NCBI GenBank assembly: GCA_019634165.1
Contig: JAHQVT010000006.1
Span: 1-64,000 of the forward strand
DNA: 64,000 nucleotides
DNA from: Rhodospirillales bacterium
GTDB taxonomy: Bacteria > Pseudomonadota > Alphaproteobacteria > Rhodospirillales > Thalassospiraceae
Reading direction: 5' to 3'
This document shows, one piece after another, positions 1 to 10,730 of this stretch (position 1 is the first letter of the stretch; each line of letters starts with the position of its first letter). The translations under genes and the position numbers were made by a program. The notes below the pieces were generated by a model that saw only the letters and a program-made list of their open reading frames with translations, had not been told where the DNA came from and did not search any database.

Positions 1-1953
1 ATTGAGGTTATCAATGATCGATCCGATTTCACCAATTGCGGTTACAGACTCACCAGTTGCCTTCTGAATACCGGAAATTTGACCCGAGATTTCCTCGGTC
101 GCTTTTTCGGTCTGGTTGGCAAGGTTTTTGACCTCAGATGCAACAACGGCAAAGCCTTTGCCAGCGTCACCAGCACGGGCAGCCTCAATCGTTGCGTTCA
201 GTGCCAAAAGATTGGTCTGTTCGGCAATGTCCGTGATCAATGCGATCACTTCACCAATGCGGTTTGCCGATTGTGACAGACTGACAACCAACTCATTGGT
301 GTGCTGTGCCCGCTGGGCTGCTTCGTTCGAAATACGCGTGGTTTCGGCCATCTGCCGGTTGATTTCCGCATTCGATGCCGAAAGCTGCTCGGTCGCCGCT
401 GCAACGGTTTCGACATTGCCCGTTGCCTCATGCGCAGAGGTGGCAACATCTTCGCTTTGGTTGGAAACCAGTTCCGCACTTTCGGTCATCTGTCCCGAAA
501 CGCCCTGAAGTTGTTCGCCAAGGGCGGCGATTTCGTTCACAGCAGTTTCGACCTCACCTTGAAGCGTATCGGCAAGTCCCAGAAGCTCATCCCGCAGGGC
601 TTCGTTGCGTTCGCGGTTAAGCTGTTCTTCTTCGGCCTGCATATCGCGGACTTTGGTGGCGTTTTCTTTGAACACATCAACCGCACGGCCCATCGCACTG
701 ATTTCGTCATTCCCTTTGGACGGGACGTCGACATCAAGATCGCCTTCGGCCAATGACACCATGGTTTTTTGCAAACCGGCCAAGCGGCGCAAAAGGTTGC
801 CACGGACATAGACAACAAAGATCAGAAGCGGAATAACAATGGCAGCAGCGCCAACGCCGTACATGACGTAGGTGCCTTGGGTGTTTAACGTATTGGCGGC
901 ACCCGCAGAACGGTCAACGTCGGTCTGAAGCGCTTCGACAAGTGCATTAACACCATTTTCCATGGCGGTAGCATAATCGGCACTTTCCGCCACAACAGCA
1001 GCCTGTTGCTTGATCAGATCAAGTTCATCCATGCGCTGAACCGGGATGCTTTTTTCACCAACGGCCAGAACTTTAATGTCTTTGATCAGATCATTGTAAA
1101 AGGCCTGAAGTTTTTTGTTCTCAAGACCTTCGATCAGCGTCTCGATCTGTCCGATGGTCCCTCTGACCTGCACGCTGGTAATTTTTAAGCGGGCTTCATC
1201 GGTACTGGACGCTGCAGACAACAACGTGTTGGCCAACTCACTGCCCAGTTTGGTCAGTTCAAGAATCGGCGCACGGCTGGCGATTGTGTCATCAAGCTTA
1301 AAAAGAAGCTCTTTGCTTTGCGTCAATTGATCGGGCGTCATAAAGGAACCCGCTTTGCGAAGACCTTCAATCTGAGAACCGATGCTTGAAAGCTGGTTTG
1401 CTGACATGGATGTCAGCGGCTTGAGCATGGATGAAAAACGACCGTCAAGCTGCTGGAACTGGCCCAGACTTTCGGCCAGTTTGTTTGCTGCTTCAAATCG
1501 ACGTATCGTGGTGGCATGGAGCGCTTCAAGATTGTCAGCAAGGTTTTTGCCGCCAGTTTCGATATGCGACAGCGATGCAGGTGGAAGCCCTGATTGCGCA
1601 AGTTGATCAAGTTTTTCGCGCAAGCTATCAAGCAACATATCAAGCTCGATCTTTACGACCTGTTCTTCATCAAGTGTTGTTGCGGCAACGATCCTTGGTG
1701 CAGACGCAACAACCTTCACACTTTCGGTCGAAAGCTGCTGGGCGGTGAACATCGGTGGCAATTGCTCATAGGCAATTTTATCGAGCTGACCGCCGAATTT
1801 GGTAAATGAGAAAACTGAAACGGACGCGGCAAGAACGGCTATCAAGCCAACCAGGAAAAATGCCCCGGCAAGTTTTTCGCGTACCCCAAACCCCATTTTG
1901 ATTGTCTTTTTAGACGGTGACGCGGGGGTGCCGCGTGTAAGTGAAAGTCCCAT
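1..1953 (-). CDS. Methyl-accepting chemotaxis protein (C-terminus cut by window edge)
   Basis: Transmembrane chemoreceptor that would pass ligand signals to CheA/CheW. The frame is open from ATG at 1953 to the window edge (651 codons), so roughly the last 90 residues are missing. A basic N-terminus is followed by TM1 (about residues 28-50), a long helical periplasmic region, TM2 (about 360-381), a HAMP linker ([19 protein letters not shown]) and the coiled-coil signalling domain. The conserved hairpin tip [19 protein letters not shown] is intact. It is a close paralogue of the next receptor at 2324-4498, with near-identical HAMP and signalling parts but a divergent ligand domain. The ligand cannot be read from the sequence. 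Confidence 0.95.
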   Translation of the reverse strand, partial: MGLSLTRGTPASPSKKTIKMGFGVREKLAGAFFLVGLIAVLAASVSVFSFTKFGGQLDKIAYEQLPPMFTAQQLSTESVKVVASAPRIVAATTLDEEQVVKIELDMLLDSLREKLDQLAQSGLPPASLSHIETGGKNLADNLEALHATTIRRFEAANKLAESLGQFQQLDGRFSSMLKPLTSMSANQLSSIGSQIEGLRKAGSFMTPDQLTQSKELLFKLDDTIASRAPILELTKLGSELANTLLSAASSTDEARLKITSVQVRGTIGQIETLIEGLENKKLQAFYNDLIKDIKVLAVGEKSIPVQRMDELDLIKQQAAVVAESADYATAMENGVNALVEALQTDVDRSAGAANTLNTQGTYVMYGVGAAAIVIPLLIFVVYVRGNLLRRLAGLQKTMVSLAEGDLDVDVPSKGNDEISAMGRAVDVFKENATKVRDMQAEEEQLNRERNEALRDELLGLADTLQGEVETAVNEIAALGEQLQGVSGQMTESAELVSNQSEDVATSAHEATGNVETVAAATEQLSASNAEINRQMAETTRISNEAAQRAQHTNELVVSLSQSANRIGEVIALITDIAEQTNLLALNATIEAARAGDAGKGFAVVASEVKNLANQTEKATEEISGQISGIQKATGESVTAIGEIGSIIDNLN

Positions 1954-2323
1954 AGTTCATGATACCCCATAGACGAAGAAGTCGAGTGCCAAAACATCAC
2001 TGCATTGACGCCCATTTACGGGTCTCTCAGATGTAACTTCCCTAAGTTGCCACTTTTGGGGAAATTCAGTCTGCCGGTTTTAGGTGGGGGCAGTTCCGAA
2101 AAAAGTGGCTTATATGTTATAGTTAGCGACCATATAACACAGTCTGTACAAATTAAGCATGAACTTTTATTTTCCCAAATCGCTCAGGTTGCATTGCCGT
2201 TTTCCAGAGTGCTATTTGTGCGTGAATAGGGCGCGATAGATGTGTTTGAAACATGCATTTCGACATTAAAAAAGGCCCGCCAAACAGGCGGGCCTTTTAC
2301 GTCAGGAGACTTTAAGTTTGTAA
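1954..2323. other. Intergenic region between the two chemoreceptor genes
   Basis: No convincing gene. It holds the terminator of the upstream receptor (2268-2298) and must hold the promoter of the downstream one. A 7-bp inverted repeat (TTATATG at 2110-2116, CATATAA at 2131-2137) lies in an AT-rich stretch and could be an operator, but nothing else supports this. Confidence 0.6.
2268..2298 (-). terminator. Rho-independent terminator of the chemoreceptor at 2324-4498
   Basis: The perfect stem AAAAGGCCCGCC / GGCGGGCCTTTT encloses a 5-nt loop, with A/T runs on both sides. It starts 25 bp after the stop codon of the minus-strand receptor. Confidence 0.9.
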
Positions 2324-4498
2324 TCAGGAAGCCGCGCGATCTCGTGCCTGCTGGCGGAGATCTTCGAGAATGCCGTTAATCCGCGAACGCAGATTTTCGA
2401 CTTTCTCTGAGGCATCCTGTGCCGTTGCAAATACCTGGCTGGACAGTTCGCCCGTCTTGCCGGTTTCGTTGGCAACATCGTTGATAGATGCTGAAACCGA
2501 ACGGGTACGATCCGCCGCACCGCGAACGTTGCGGGTGATCTCGTCGGTGGCAGCACCTTGTTCTTCAACGGCTGCTGAAATGGTGGTGGCAATTTCATTG
2601 ATGTTTTCAATGATGCGACCAATGTCACCAATGGCACTCACAGACTGACCGGTTGCCTTCTGAATACCGGAAATCTGGCCCGAGATTTCCTCGGTCGCTT
2701 TTTCGGTCTGATTGGCAAGGTTTTTGACCTCGGCGGCAACAACAGCAAAGCCTTTGCCAGCATCACCAGCACGGGCAGCCTCAATCGTTGCGTTCAGAGC
2801 CAAAAGGTTGGTCTGTTCGGCAATGTCCGTGATCAATGCAATCACCTCACCGATACGGTCGGCCGACTGTGACAGGCTGACAACCAGTTCATTGGTTTCC
2901 TGTGCACGGGTCGATGCTTCGCCAGAAATCCGGGTAGACTCGGCCATCTGACGATTGATTTCCGCATTCGATGCCGAAAGCTGTTCGGTTGCTGCTGCAA
3001 CGGTTTCAACGTTGCCAGTTGCTTCCTGTGCAGAATTGGCGACTTCTTCAGTCTGGCCGGAAACCAGTTCCGCACTTGACGTCATCTGACCGGAAACACC
3101 CTGAAGCTGTTGGCCAAGAGCTGCGATTTCATTCACAGCACTTTCAACTTCACCTTGAAGCGTATCGGCAAGACCAAGAAGTTCATCCCGCAGGGCTTCG
3201 TTACGTTCGCGGTTCAGGCGTTCTTCTTCGGCCTGCATACCGCGGACTTTAAGGGCGTTTTCCTTAAAGACTTCAACGGCACGGCCCATCGCGCTGATTT
3301 CGTCATTCCCTTTGGCAGGAACGGCGACTTCAAGATTGCCATCGGCAAGCTGCACCATGGTTTTCTGCAAAAGACCGAGGCGACGCAAAACGTTGCCACG
3401 AACATAGAGAACATAAATCAGAAGTGAAATCACGATTGCGGCAATTGCAACGACGGCCAAGGCGGTCAAGCTTTGCTTTTCAACAACTTTTGCCTGCGCT
3501 GCAGCGTCATGAACTTCGCTGTTCAGGCCAGCAACCAGTTCGGCAACACTGTTACGCATTGCATTGGCATATTCGCCACTTTGAACCACAAGTGCCTGAC
3601 TGCTTTCGCTGGCTTCAAGTTCGCGCTTACGCAGGTCGGGCAGGCTGCCTTCACCAATCGAAAGCTTCTGCATCTTATCGATCAAGTCGACATAGAATGC
3701 CTTGAGGCGGTCATTGCCAATTGCGTCAAGTTTGCTCAGCGCATCTGCATATGTACCGCGAATACGCACAGGAATGATCGACAGACGGACAGCCTGCGTT
3801 TCCGTGGTGCTCGAAATAATCATGTTTGATGCAGCAGACCCCAAACGCTCAATCTCAAGGACAGGGGTGCGGGTATCAATTGCGGACGCATACTTTTGGA
3901 ACGTCTCAAGAATCTTTTCTTTATCGGCACTGTATTTCAGTGACGGATCCTTGGTGAACGATTCTGCGTATTTACCGCCCTGGGAAATGTCATTCTGGGT
4001 ATAGGACAGAACTGGTTTTAGGGTGTCTGCATAACGCTTGGACAAATTCTGGAATTCGGTCAGCTTTTCCGATTTCTCATTTGTGATCTGGAAGCGTTCC
4101 TGCGTTACCGCATGAAGCTTTTCAAGATTTTCCTGCAGCAATGCCCGGTTGTCATTAATGCTTGAAATCACTTCTGGCATAAAGCCGGTTGCTTCAATCT
4201 CGTTGATCTTGGCGATCAATGCCTCAACGCGAACTGCAAGCTCGTCGTTAATCGCAGTCTCTTCGTCCGAGTTGGCCGAAGCCACAATTCGTGGTGCGAT
4301 CGCGACAATCTCGGCACTGCCGGTAGCCAAGGCTTGTGCCGCTGCAATTGGTGGGAGTTTTTCTTCTGTGATGGTGGTAAGCGCATCACCGAACTTGTTG
4401 AAAGATACTGCACCGACGACAGCGGAGATAACCGCCATCAATCCGACCAAAGCAAACGAAATCAACAGTTTGCTTTGAACCCCGAATTTACTTCCCAT
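2324..4498 (-). CDS. Methyl-accepting chemotaxis protein
   Basis: Chemoreceptor of 724 residues. TM1 lies near residues 8-30, a helical-bundle-like periplasmic sensor spans about 31-354, TM2 is at about 355-378, then HAMP and the cytoplasmic signalling domain with tip [19 protein letters not shown] and [17 protein letters not shown]. The frame extends 17 codons upstream to ATG 4549, but no ribosome site precedes that codon. ATG 4498 has AAAAGG about 9 nt upstream and gives the usual short cytoplasmic N-terminus, so it is preferred. The gene is in tandem with a paralogue downstream but separated by a terminator, so each is probably transcribed on its own. The C-terminus (QARDRAAS) lacks the NWETF-type pentapeptide that tethers CheR in some receptors. 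Confidence 0.93.
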   Translation of the reverse strand: MGSKFGVQSKLLISFALVGLMAVISAVVGAVSFNKFGDALTTITEEKLPPIAAAQALATGSAEIVAIAPRIVASANSDEETAINDELAVRVEALIAKINEIEATGFMPEVISSINDNRALLQENLEKLHAVTQERFQITNEKSEKLTEFQNLSKRYADTLKPVLSYTQNDISQGGKYAESFTKDPSLKYSADKEKILETFQKYASAIDTRTPVLEIERLGSAASNMIISSTTETQAVRLSIIPVRIRGTYADALSKLDAIGNDRLKAFYVDLIDKMQKLSIGEGSLPDLRKRELEASESSQALVVQSGEYANAMRNSVAELVAGLNSEVHDAAAQAKVVEKQSLTALAVVAIAAIVISLLIYVLYVRGNVLRRLGLLQKTMVQLADGNLEVAVPAKGNDEISAMGRAVEVFKENALKVRGMQAEEERLNRERNEALRDELLGLADTLQGEVESAVNEIAALGQQLQGVSGQMTSSAELVSGQTEEVANSAQEATGNVETVAAATEQLSASNAEINRQMAESTRISGEASTRAQETNELVVSLSQSADRIGEVIALITDIAEQTNLLALNATIEAARAGDAGKGFAVVAAEVKNLANQTEKATEEISGQISGIQKATGQSVSAIGDIGRIIENINEIATTISAAVEEQGAATDEITRNVRGAADRTRSVSASINDVANETGKTGELSSQVFATAQDASEKVENLRSRINGILEDLRQQARDRAAS

Positions 4499-4984
4499 TC
4501 TATCTAACCTTTTGTTTCCTGACTGTGCCCGACTGGCTTCTTCGTCCATACGGGTTTTTTAACTGCCGTAGGTCATGAGCCTGATTTTTGCTCGGGCAGC
4601 GAGTTTATCCCTGAGAGTCTTCTTCTTTAGTTTAATAGGCAAGTTCGCGAGTATTAATGGAAGAATATCTTCAAATCTGCAACATTTAACAGTGTGTTTT
4701 GTCCAGAATGCAAGAAAATTACCGTCGATTTGTCGCCGGAATTTCATTGTTAAACACAAACGCCATCCAAGCCATCAAGAGAGTCCTACCAAGCATGGCT
4801 GGACCTTGCGGAGTAAACAGGCTATAGGAGCGGTCGAAATTTTCGTCTGTGTGTTTGCAAATTTCGAGGGTATCGAATTTGAAAATGTGCAGACGGGCTG
4901 GTCTGACAGGGAACGCCCGCATGACCGGCGTGGTATCATCCGATACCGTTCCACATCGAGTTCAATGAATACAGGTTGTAGGTT
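4499..4984. other. Divergent intergenic region, chemoreceptor / yebC
   Basis: About 490 bp with no credible coding frame; the frames present are low-complexity and lack ribosome sites. It should contain the divergent promoters of the receptor and of yebC. I see no clear repeat or RNA structure. Confidence 0.5.
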
Positions 4985-5731
4985 ATGGCCGGCCATTCCC
5001 AATTTAAGAACATTATGCACCGCAAAGGTGCCCAAGATAAAAAACGCGCCAAGATATTCACTAAGATTGCGCGCGAAATTACCGTTGCTGCGAAAATCAG
5101 TGACGATATTGACAGCAACCCGCGTTTGCGTGCCGCAATTGCCGCAGGTCGCGCACAGAACATGCCCAAAGACAACATCGAACGCGCCATTAAAAAGGCG
5201 AGCGGTGCAGGCGAGGGCGATAACTACGAAGAAGTCCGCTACGAAGGATACGGCACCGCTGGTGTTGCCGTGATCGTCGAAGCCCTGACTGATAACCGTA
5301 ACCGTACCGCATCTGAGGTTCGTGCTGCCTTTACCAAAAGTGGCGGCAACCTTGGCGAAACCGGTTCGGTTGGTTTTATGTTCAATCGTCTTGGTGAAAT
5401 CGTCTATCCGGCAGACAAAGCCGATGCCGACGAGATTTTCGAAGCCGCCCTCGAAGCGGGTGCTTCGAATGCTGAGTCTGATGAAGAAAACCATGTCATC
5501 GAAACCGAGATCGAAGACCTCAACACGGTGCGTGAAGCTTTGACCGAGAAATTCGGTGATCCGGAAAGTGCCAAAATGGTTTTCCGTGCCACCACCGAAG
5601 CTGAGATCACTGTTGATCAGGCCCAGAGCATCATGAAGCTTGTTGATGTGCTTGAAGACAACGATGACGTTCAGAATGTCTGGACCAACGTTGCCTGGAC
5701 CGACGAAATCGTCGCTGGTCTCGAAAACTAA
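4985..5731 (+). CDS. yebC: YebC/PmpR/TACO1 family protein
   Basis: A 248-residue protein with the diagnostic N-terminus [20 protein letters not shown], the [20 protein letters not shown] stretch and the acidic three-domain body of the YebC family. Family members act in the cytoplasm either as DNA-binding regulators or as translation factors easing ribosome stalling; the sequence alone does not decide which. It lies directly upstream of ruvCAB, a very common bacterial order, but a terminator separates it from ruvC. The length is normal for the family. Confidence 0.95.
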   Translation: MAGHSQFKNIMHRKGAQDKKRAKIFTKIAREITVAAKISDDIDSNPRLRAAIAAGRAQNMPKDNIERAIKKASGAGEGDNYEEVRYEGYGTAGVAVIVEALTDNRNRTASEVRAAFTKSGGNLGETGSVGFMFNRLGEIVYPADKADADEIFEAALEAGASNAESDEENHVIETEIEDLNTVREALTEKFGDPESAKMVFRATTEAEITVDQAQSIMKLVDVLEDNDDVQNVWTNVAWTDEIVAGLEN

Positions 5732-5748
5732 AACTAATAGTCTTGATT

Positions 5749-5785
5749 ACACCCGCCTTTCGCTTTTGAATGGCGGGTGTTTTGT
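5749..5785 (+). terminator. Terminator between yebC and ruvC
   Basis: The stem ACACCCGCC / GGCGGGTGT with a 14-nt loop is followed by TTTTGT, 18 bp after the yebC stop codon. Confidence 0.85.
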
Positions 5786-5814
5786 ATCTGCTTCATGGAA
5801 TTTAGGGTGGCGCT

Positions 5815-6345
5815 GTGGTCAGAGTACTCGGGATTGATCCCGGTCTTCAACGTACGGGCTGGGGTGTCATCGACCTCCAAGATAATCGCATGCGTCATGT
5901 CGCCAATGGGGTTGTGACATCCACCCAATCACTTTCATTGGCTGAACGCCTTGATCAGCTTCATACAGGCTTGATCGAAGTCATCGAAACATGGACGCCA
6001 GACGAGGCAGCGGTTGAAGAAACCTTTGTAAATAAAAATCCCGTATCGACGCTTAAACTTGGTCAGGCACGTGGTGTTGCGTTGCTTGCACCGGCACGTA
6101 GTGGCATTCCGGTAACGGAATATACACCCAATGCCGTCAAAAAGACTGTGGTAGGTGCCGGTCACGCTGCCAAGCAACAGGTCGAAATGATGGTTTCGAC
6201 CTTGCTTCCGGGATGTGAAATTGCCGGGGCAGATGCTGCAGATGCGCTTGCAGTGGCAATCTGTCATGCGCAACATGCCGGGAACCGGTCGTTGGCCGCA
6301 AGTATGGCCGCGAAACCAACAGGAAACGGGAGAAGATACAGGTGA
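5815..6345 (+). CDS. ruvC: Crossover junction endodeoxyribonuclease RuvC
   Basis: Cuts Holliday junctions made in recombination repair, working with RuvAB. The GTG start at 5815 is preceded by AGGGTGG. At 176 residues it has the RNase H-fold catalytic acids: D8 in GIDPG, E68/E69 in VEETF, and the C-terminal [15 protein letters not shown] helix. It overlaps ruvA by 4 nt (GTGA), so the two are translationally coupled. Length and order are typical. Confidence 0.97.
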   Translation: MVRVLGIDPGLQRTGWGVIDLQDNRMRHVANGVVTSTQSLSLAERLDQLHTGLIEVIETWTPDEAAVEETFVNKNPVSTLKLGQARGVALLAPARSGIPVTEYTPNAVKKTVVGAGHAAKQQVEMMVSTLLPGCEIAGADAADALAVAICHAQHAGNRSLAASMAAKPTGNGRRYR

Positions 6346-7037
6346 TCGCGAAACTGCGTGGAATTGTCGATTTCATTGGCGAAGACAGCGTCATCATTGA
6401 TGTGAATGGTGTTGGCTATCTTGTTTTCGCATCACGCCGGACATTATCAATGTTGCCTGCCAAGGGTGGGGATGCCGGGTTGATGATCGAAACCCATGTC
6501 CGTGAAGATCACATTCATCTGTATGGCTTTGCCGACAATGCAGAAAAACAGTGGTTCTCGCTTTTGACCACGGTTCAAGGTGTTGGCGCGAAGGTTGCCC
6601 TTGCACTTTTATCTGTGCTGACACCGACCGACCTTCTGCGCGCCTTGGCCGCACAGGACACAACCGCCTTGTGCCGTGCGCCGGGTATTGGGCCCAAGGT
6701 CGCGACCCGAATTGTCGGTGAACTTAAAGACAAGGCCGCCAAGCTTAATCTTGGTCCGGTTGCCGCACCGGCAAGCCCGGCGCCAGAAGCCGCAAAACCG
6801 GCATCGAAATCAAAAAAACCTTCAAAATCAGCGGCAGATACCAATGCTGCTCCCATCCCGGCAGAGCCGGTTGTCGATGACAGCGTGATTCTGGCTGATG
6901 CGGTTTCTGCATTGGTTAATCTGGGCTATGGCCGCTCCGAAGCATTTGGCGCGGTGGGTAAAGCCGCCCAGCAGGCTGGTGATGACAAATCAATAGATAC
7001 ATTGATCCGCCTGGGACTAAAGGAGCTTAGCGCGTGA
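6342..7037 (+). CDS. ruvA: Holliday junction branch migration protein RuvA
   Basis: Tetrameric junction-binding subunit that loads RuvB. The N-terminal OB fold ([20 protein letters not shown]) and the helix-hairpin-helix region ([33 protein letters not shown]) are clear. An Ala/Pro/Lys/Ser-rich linker of about 45 residues (about 145-190) joins the C-terminal RuvB-contacting domain ([16 protein letters not shown]). The linker is longer than in E. coli and accounts for the 231-residue length. It starts with GTG overlapping the ruvC stop and ends overlapping the ruvB GTG. Confidence 0.97.
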   Translation: MIAKLRGIVDFIGEDSVIIDVNGVGYLVFASRRTLSMLPAKGGDAGLMIETHVREDHIHLYGFADNAEKQWFSLLTTVQGVGAKVALALLSVLTPTDLLRALAAQDTTALCRAPGIGPKVATRIVGELKDKAAKLNLGPVAAPASPAPEAAKPASKSKKPSKSAADTNAAPIPAEPVVDDSVILADAVSALVNLGYGRSEAFGAVGKAAQQAGDDKSIDTLIRLGLKELSA

Positions 7038-8107
7038 GCGAAGAAGAAGATCGCCTGCTTAGTGGTGAGCGTCGCGATGAAGATCAACAAGACGGATCGC
7101 TGCGTCCGCGTCGGTTAGATGATTTCACCGGCCAGAAAGAAGTGCGCGAAAACCTTGATGTCTTTATTCAGGCTGCGCGTTTGCGCGAAGAGGCAATGGA
7201 CCATGTTTTGTTTTTTGGTCCACCGGGGCTTGGCAAAACCACATTATCGCAAATCGTTGCTAGTGAACTTGGTGTTGGCTTTCGCGCAACGTCTGGCCCG
7301 GTGATTGCCAAAGCCGGTGATCTTGCCGCCCTTTTGACCAATCTGCAGCCGCGTGACGTTTTGTTCATTGATGAGATTCACCGCCTGAACCCGGCTGTTG
7401 AAGAAATTCTTTATCCGGCGATGGAAGATTTCCAACTTGATCTGATCATTGGCGAAGGCCCGGCTGCACGGTCTGTTCGGATTGATCTGCCGCCCTTTAC
7501 CCTTGTTGGGGCAACGACCCGATCGGGGCTTCTGACGACACCGCTTCGCGATCGTTTTGGCATTCCGCTGCGTCTTCGTTTTTATGAACCCGAAGAACTG
7601 GTCAGTATTGTTTCACGCGGGGCACGGTTGTTGAGCTTCGATATGACCGAAGAAGGGGCAATGGAAATTGCCCGCCGGTCACGCGGAACACCACGTATTG
7701 CCGGACGATTGTTACGCCGCGTACGTGACTTTGCCTTTGTCGCGGAAAAATCGCCGGTCGATAAATTTATTGCCGATGCTGCACTGACCCGACTTGAGGT
7801 CGATAATCTTGGTTTGGACAGTCAGGACCGTCGTTATCTTAATTGTATTGCAGGTAATTATGGTGGTGGTCCGGTTGGCGTCGATACGTTGGCCGCAGCT
7901 CTTTCTGAAGAACGCGATACGATTGAAGACGTAATTGAACCCTATTTGCTGCAGCAAGGCCTGATCCAGCGCACCCCGCGCGGTCGTATGTTGGGGATCA
8001 AAGGTTTCAAGCATCTTGGCCTGACCCCGCCGCGCGAAGCAGGTGGGGTGCCGCTTTCGGATCTGTTCGATAATCAGCCTGATGGTTCGAACGGGGGCGA
8101 TTCTTGA
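7034..8107 (+). CDS. ruvB: Holliday junction branch migration ATPase RuvB
   Basis: Hexameric AAA+ motor of the RuvABC resolvasome. Walker A is GPPGLGKT (residues 62-69) and Walker B FIDEIHRL (DEIH at 113-116). The sensor/arginine-finger segment [19 protein letters not shown] and the C-terminal winged helix ([18 protein letters not shown]) are all present. At 357 residues it is of normal length. The GTG start overlaps the ruvA stop (GTGA), and the stop overlaps the ATG of ybgC. Confidence 0.98.
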   Translation: MSEEEDRLLSGERRDEDQQDGSLRPRRLDDFTGQKEVRENLDVFIQAARLREEAMDHVLFFGPPGLGKTTLSQIVASELGVGFRATSGPVIAKAGDLAALLTNLQPRDVLFIDEIHRLNPAVEEILYPAMEDFQLDLIIGEGPAARSVRIDLPPFTLVGATTRSGLLTTPLRDRFGIPLRLRFYEPEELVSIVSRGARLLSFDMTEEGAMEIARRSRGTPRIAGRLLRRVRDFAFVAEKSPVDKFIADAALTRLEVDNLGLDSQDRRYLNCIAGNYGGGPVGVDTLAAALSEERDTIEDVIEPYLLQQGLIQRTPRGRMLGIKGFKHLGLTPPREAGGVPLSDLFDNQPDGSNGGDS

Positions 8108-8568
8108 TGACACAAAAAGATCATGAAGCGTGGCTGGGCTATTTGGATGGCAATCGTCACGTTTATCCTTTGGTCGTGTTTTACGAGGATACGGATGCAG
8201 GCGGGATCGTTTATCACGCCAACTATCTGGCTTTTGCCGAACGTGCGCGTTCAGCGATGCTTAACCTCTTAGGCTTTACCAATCGAAATGTTGCAGAACG
8301 CCACAAAGTTGCCATAGCCGTTAGACACTGTACGGTCGATTTTCGTCGGGCGGCGCAATTGGAAGACCGCCTCACGGTTGAAAGCCGGGTGATAAAGCTT
8401 GGGGGCGCATCACTTGGGTTTGAACAAAAAGTAATGCGCGACGGCGAGGAACTTGTGGTGATTGAGATTTATCTCGCTTGCATGTCGCTTGAAGAACTTC
8501 GGGCCCAAAGACTGCCTGAAGAACTAAGAACGGCATTTAGTCGCTATCTGGATGTGAACAAGGACTAA
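8107..8568 (+). CDS. ybgC: YbgC/TolC-cluster acyl-CoA thioesterase
   Basis: Hotdog-fold thioesterase that heads tol-pal clusters in many Proteobacteria. The motif YEDTDAGGIVYHANYLAFAE carries the catalytic Asp. The frame can be read from TTG 8104, but ATG 8107 forms a TGATG overlap with the ruvB stop and is the better start (153 residues). The substrate is not given by the sequence. It probably shares a transcript with ruvB upstream and tolQ 8 bp downstream. Confidence 0.92.
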   Translation: MTQKDHEAWLGYLDGNRHVYPLVVFYEDTDAGGIVYHANYLAFAERARSAMLNLLGFTNRNVAERHKVAIAVRHCTVDFRRAAQLEDRLTVESRVIKLGGASLGFEQKVMRDGEELVVIEIYLACMSLEELRAQRLPEELRTAFSRYLDVNKD

Positions 8569-8575
8569 AGAGAAT

Positions 8576-9307
8576 ATGGAAAATCAAGTGGTCGACGCGG
8601 TAACGCTGGGGCAGTCGGTCATGGCACATGACATGTCTCTGTGGGGACTATTCATGCAGGCTGGACTGGTCGTCAAAACAGTGATGATCGGACTGTTAAT
8701 GGCTTCGGTTTGGGTATGGGCCATTGTAATCGAAAAATTGCTGCGCCTTCGCAAGTTGCGCGCGCAGGCAAGTACCTTCGAAGAAGCCTTCTGGTCGGGC
8801 GGCTCGCTTGAAGACCTGTATGACCGTATTGCTGATAAACCACGCGATCCGATGTCGGCTATTTTTGTATCAGCCATGCGCGAATGGCGCCGTTCCAACG
8901 CAAAGGGTGTTCATGGCGATACCATGCGCGCACGCATGCAGCAGCGTCTTGAAAAATCCATGGAAATCACCCTGGGCCGGGAAATGGACCGGGTTGAACG
9001 CTATATGACCTTCCTGGCGTCGGTCGGCTCGACCGCACCGTTTGTCGGTCTGTTCGGGACCGTTTGGGGCATCATGGTATCGTTCCAGGCTATTGCCACT
9101 TCGAAAAACACCTCGTTGGCGGTTGTTGCACCGGGGATTGCAGAGGCGCTTTTGGCAACAGCCATGGGCCTTGTTGCCGCAATCCCGGCTGTCGTTGCCT
9201 ATAACAAGATTTCCAGCGACCTGAACCGGTATAACAACCGTTTAGAAGCCTTCGTGGACGAGTTTAGCTCGATCCTGTCGCGCCAACTTGACGACACGAG
9301 AGACTGA
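8576..9307 (+). CDS. tolQ: Tol-Pal system protein TolQ
   Basis: Inner-membrane stator of the proton-driven TolQRA motor, which keeps the outer membrane constricted during division. It has 243 residues with three TM helices: one near residues 22-46, and two in the C-terminal MotA/ExbB domain (FLASVGSTAPFVGLFGTVWG and the segment ending GLVAAIPAVVAYN). Two bases separate it from tolR. Confidence 0.97.
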   Translation: MENQVVDAVTLGQSVMAHDMSLWGLFMQAGLVVKTVMIGLLMASVWVWAIVIEKLLRLRKLRAQASTFEEAFWSGGSLEDLYDRIADKPRDPMSAIFVSAMREWRRSNAKGVHGDTMRARMQQRLEKSMEITLGREMDRVERYMTFLASVGSTAPFVGLFGTVWGIMVSFQAIATSKNTSLAVVAPGIAEALLATAMGLVAAIPAVVAYNKISSDLNRYNNRLEAFVDEFSSILSRQLDDTRD

Positions 9308-9309
9308 CC

Positions 9310-9765
9310 ATGGGCGCACAGCTTTCATCCCGATCTGCTGGTGGCAGGCGTCGCGGGCGTCGCAGTAACCGCCGTGCCGCGATGAGTGACATCAACGTCA
9401 CACCGATGGTGGACGTGATGCTGGTGTTGCTTGTGATCTTTATGGTTGCCGCGCCGCTCATGACGGTTGGCGTTGAGGTTGATCTACCAGAAACAAACGC
9501 CGCCCCGATGACCGGGCAGGACGAACCGCTGGTGGTTTCGGTCTCAGCCGAGGGCACGATCTATATTATGGATAGTGAGATCGCGCAGGGTACGCTTAGC
9601 GAAAAACTTGCTGCGATCACGGATAACAAAGCTGAAACCCGTATCTTTGTTCGGGGTGACAAATCGATTGATTATGGTCGCGTCATGGAAGTTATGGGAC
9701 TGATCAAAGATGCCGGTTTTTCGAAGGTCGCGTTGATCGCCGAATTGCCGGAAAAGGGTTCGTAA
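9310..9765 (+). CDS. tolR: Tol-Pal system protein TolR
   Basis: ExbD-family proton-channel subunit with one TM helix near residues 33-55. The motif DINVTPMVDVMLVLLVIFMV contains the channel aspartate in MVDVMLV. A strongly basic cytoplasmic tail (GGRRRGRRSNRRAA) precedes the helix. The periplasmic dimerisation domain ends normally at residue 151. Confidence 0.97.
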   Translation: MGAQLSSRSAGGRRRGRRSNRRAAMSDINVTPMVDVMLVLLVIFMVAAPLMTVGVEVDLPETNAAPMTGQDEPLVVSVSAEGTIYIMDSEIAQGTLSEKLAAITDNKAETRIFVRGDKSIDYGRVMEVMGLIKDAGFSKVALIAELPEKGS

Positions 9766-9771
9766 CAGAAT

Positions 9772-10689
9772 ATGCTGCGTTACGCTCTCATATCGTTGGG
9801 TTTGCATGCTGTGCTGTTTTTGGTGGCGTGGCTGGGCTTGCCTGACTTGTTCGACGAAACACCACTGGAACTTCAATCTATTTCGGTTGAAGTCGTGACT
9901 GTGGATGAATTTTCCGCAGCGCCGACCAAGGCATTGCCAAAGCCAGAACCGAAAGAAGAGCCGAAACCAGAACCAAAGCCCAAGCCAAAGCCAAAGCCGG
10001 TCCCGAAACCGGAACCGAAGCCTGAGCCGAAGCCAAAGCCTGAACCCAAACCGGTTCCGAAGCCAGAGCCCAAGCCCGAGCCAAAGCCGGTTCCGAAACC
10101 AGAACCGGTTCCAGTGCCTGAAGTTAAGAAAGCACCTGAACCAAAGCCTGAGCCAAAACCAAAGCCGCCTGAGCCAAAACCGACACCGCCCAAACCGGAA
10201 CCGGTCAAAAAGCCAGAGCCAAAAAAGGAAGAACCGAAAAAACGCGATTTGATGAGCGTTCTTAAGGATGTCAGTAAGCTTAAGGAAACAGCAGAGGCAA
10301 CGCCTGATACGCAGCCAGAAGAGGCGCCACAGGAAAATGCCAGCGAGGTTGTTGCAACCAGACTGGATGCGAATTTGACCATGAGCGAGCTGGATGCGGT
10401 GAAACGTCAGATCGAAAGATGCTGGAGTCCACCGGCAGGGGCGAAGGAAGCGGGTAGCTTTGCGGTGGAAATTCACGTCAGTGCCAATCCGGATGGGACT
10501 GTACGGCAGGCGCGAATTAGCAACCTGAACGACATTCAGGGTGATTCATCGCGCCGTACGATTGCGGAAAGCGCTCTTAGAGCTGTGCTAAATCCGCAAT
10601 GCAGCCCTCTGAAACTGCCGCTGGATAAATATGAAATGTGGCGCACATTCACGTTCAATTTTGACATGCGTGAAATGCTGGGCCTTTAA
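9772..10689 (+). CDS. tolA: TolA-type energy-coupling protein with a Pro-Lys-Glu rod
   Basis: Links TolQR to TolB-Pal across the periplasm. A single N-terminal TM (residues about 5-22) anchors it. Residues about 55-160 form a low-complexity EPKPKP rod in place of the Ala/Lys-rich helix of E. coli TolA. The C-terminal domain (about 205-305; [20 protein letters not shown] and the [14 protein letters not shown] region) carries the two conserved cysteines of TolA/TonB-like domains. Position between tolR and tolB and the C-terminal fold support TolA rather than TonB. The repetitive DNA creates long spurious frames on the other strand. Confidence 0.93.
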   Translation: MLRYALISLGLHAVLFLVAWLGLPDLFDETPLELQSISVEVVTVDEFSAAPTKALPKPEPKEEPKPEPKPKPKPKPVPKPEPKPEPKPKPEPKPVPKPEPKPEPKPVPKPEPVPVPEVKKAPEPKPEPKPKPPEPKPTPPKPEPVKKPEPKKEEPKKRDLMSVLKDVSKLKETAEATPDTQPEEAPQENASEVVATRLDANLTMSELDAVKRQIERCWSPPAGAKEAGSFAVEIHVSANPDGTVRQARISNLNDIQGDSSRRTIAESALRAVLNPQCSPLKLPLDKYEMWRTFTFNFDMREMLGL

Positions 10690-10730
10690 CTTATAAGTTC
10701 TTGAACACGCGTGGAAAATAGCGAGGCAGG

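Noticed and set aside
2110-2137. TTATATG/CATATAA inverted repeat between the chemoreceptor genes as an operator
   Set aside because: Short arms in AT-rich DNA, expected by chance; no regulator nearby.
4575-5273. 232-codon plus-strand frame entering yebC
   Set aside because: It overlaps yebC in another frame and has no protein-like composition; yebC is unambiguous.
9544-10476. Long minus-strand frames across tolA, rich in Phe/Trp/Leu or Gly/Phe
   Set aside because: They are produced by the antisense of the EPKP-coding repeats in tolA and have no domain content.
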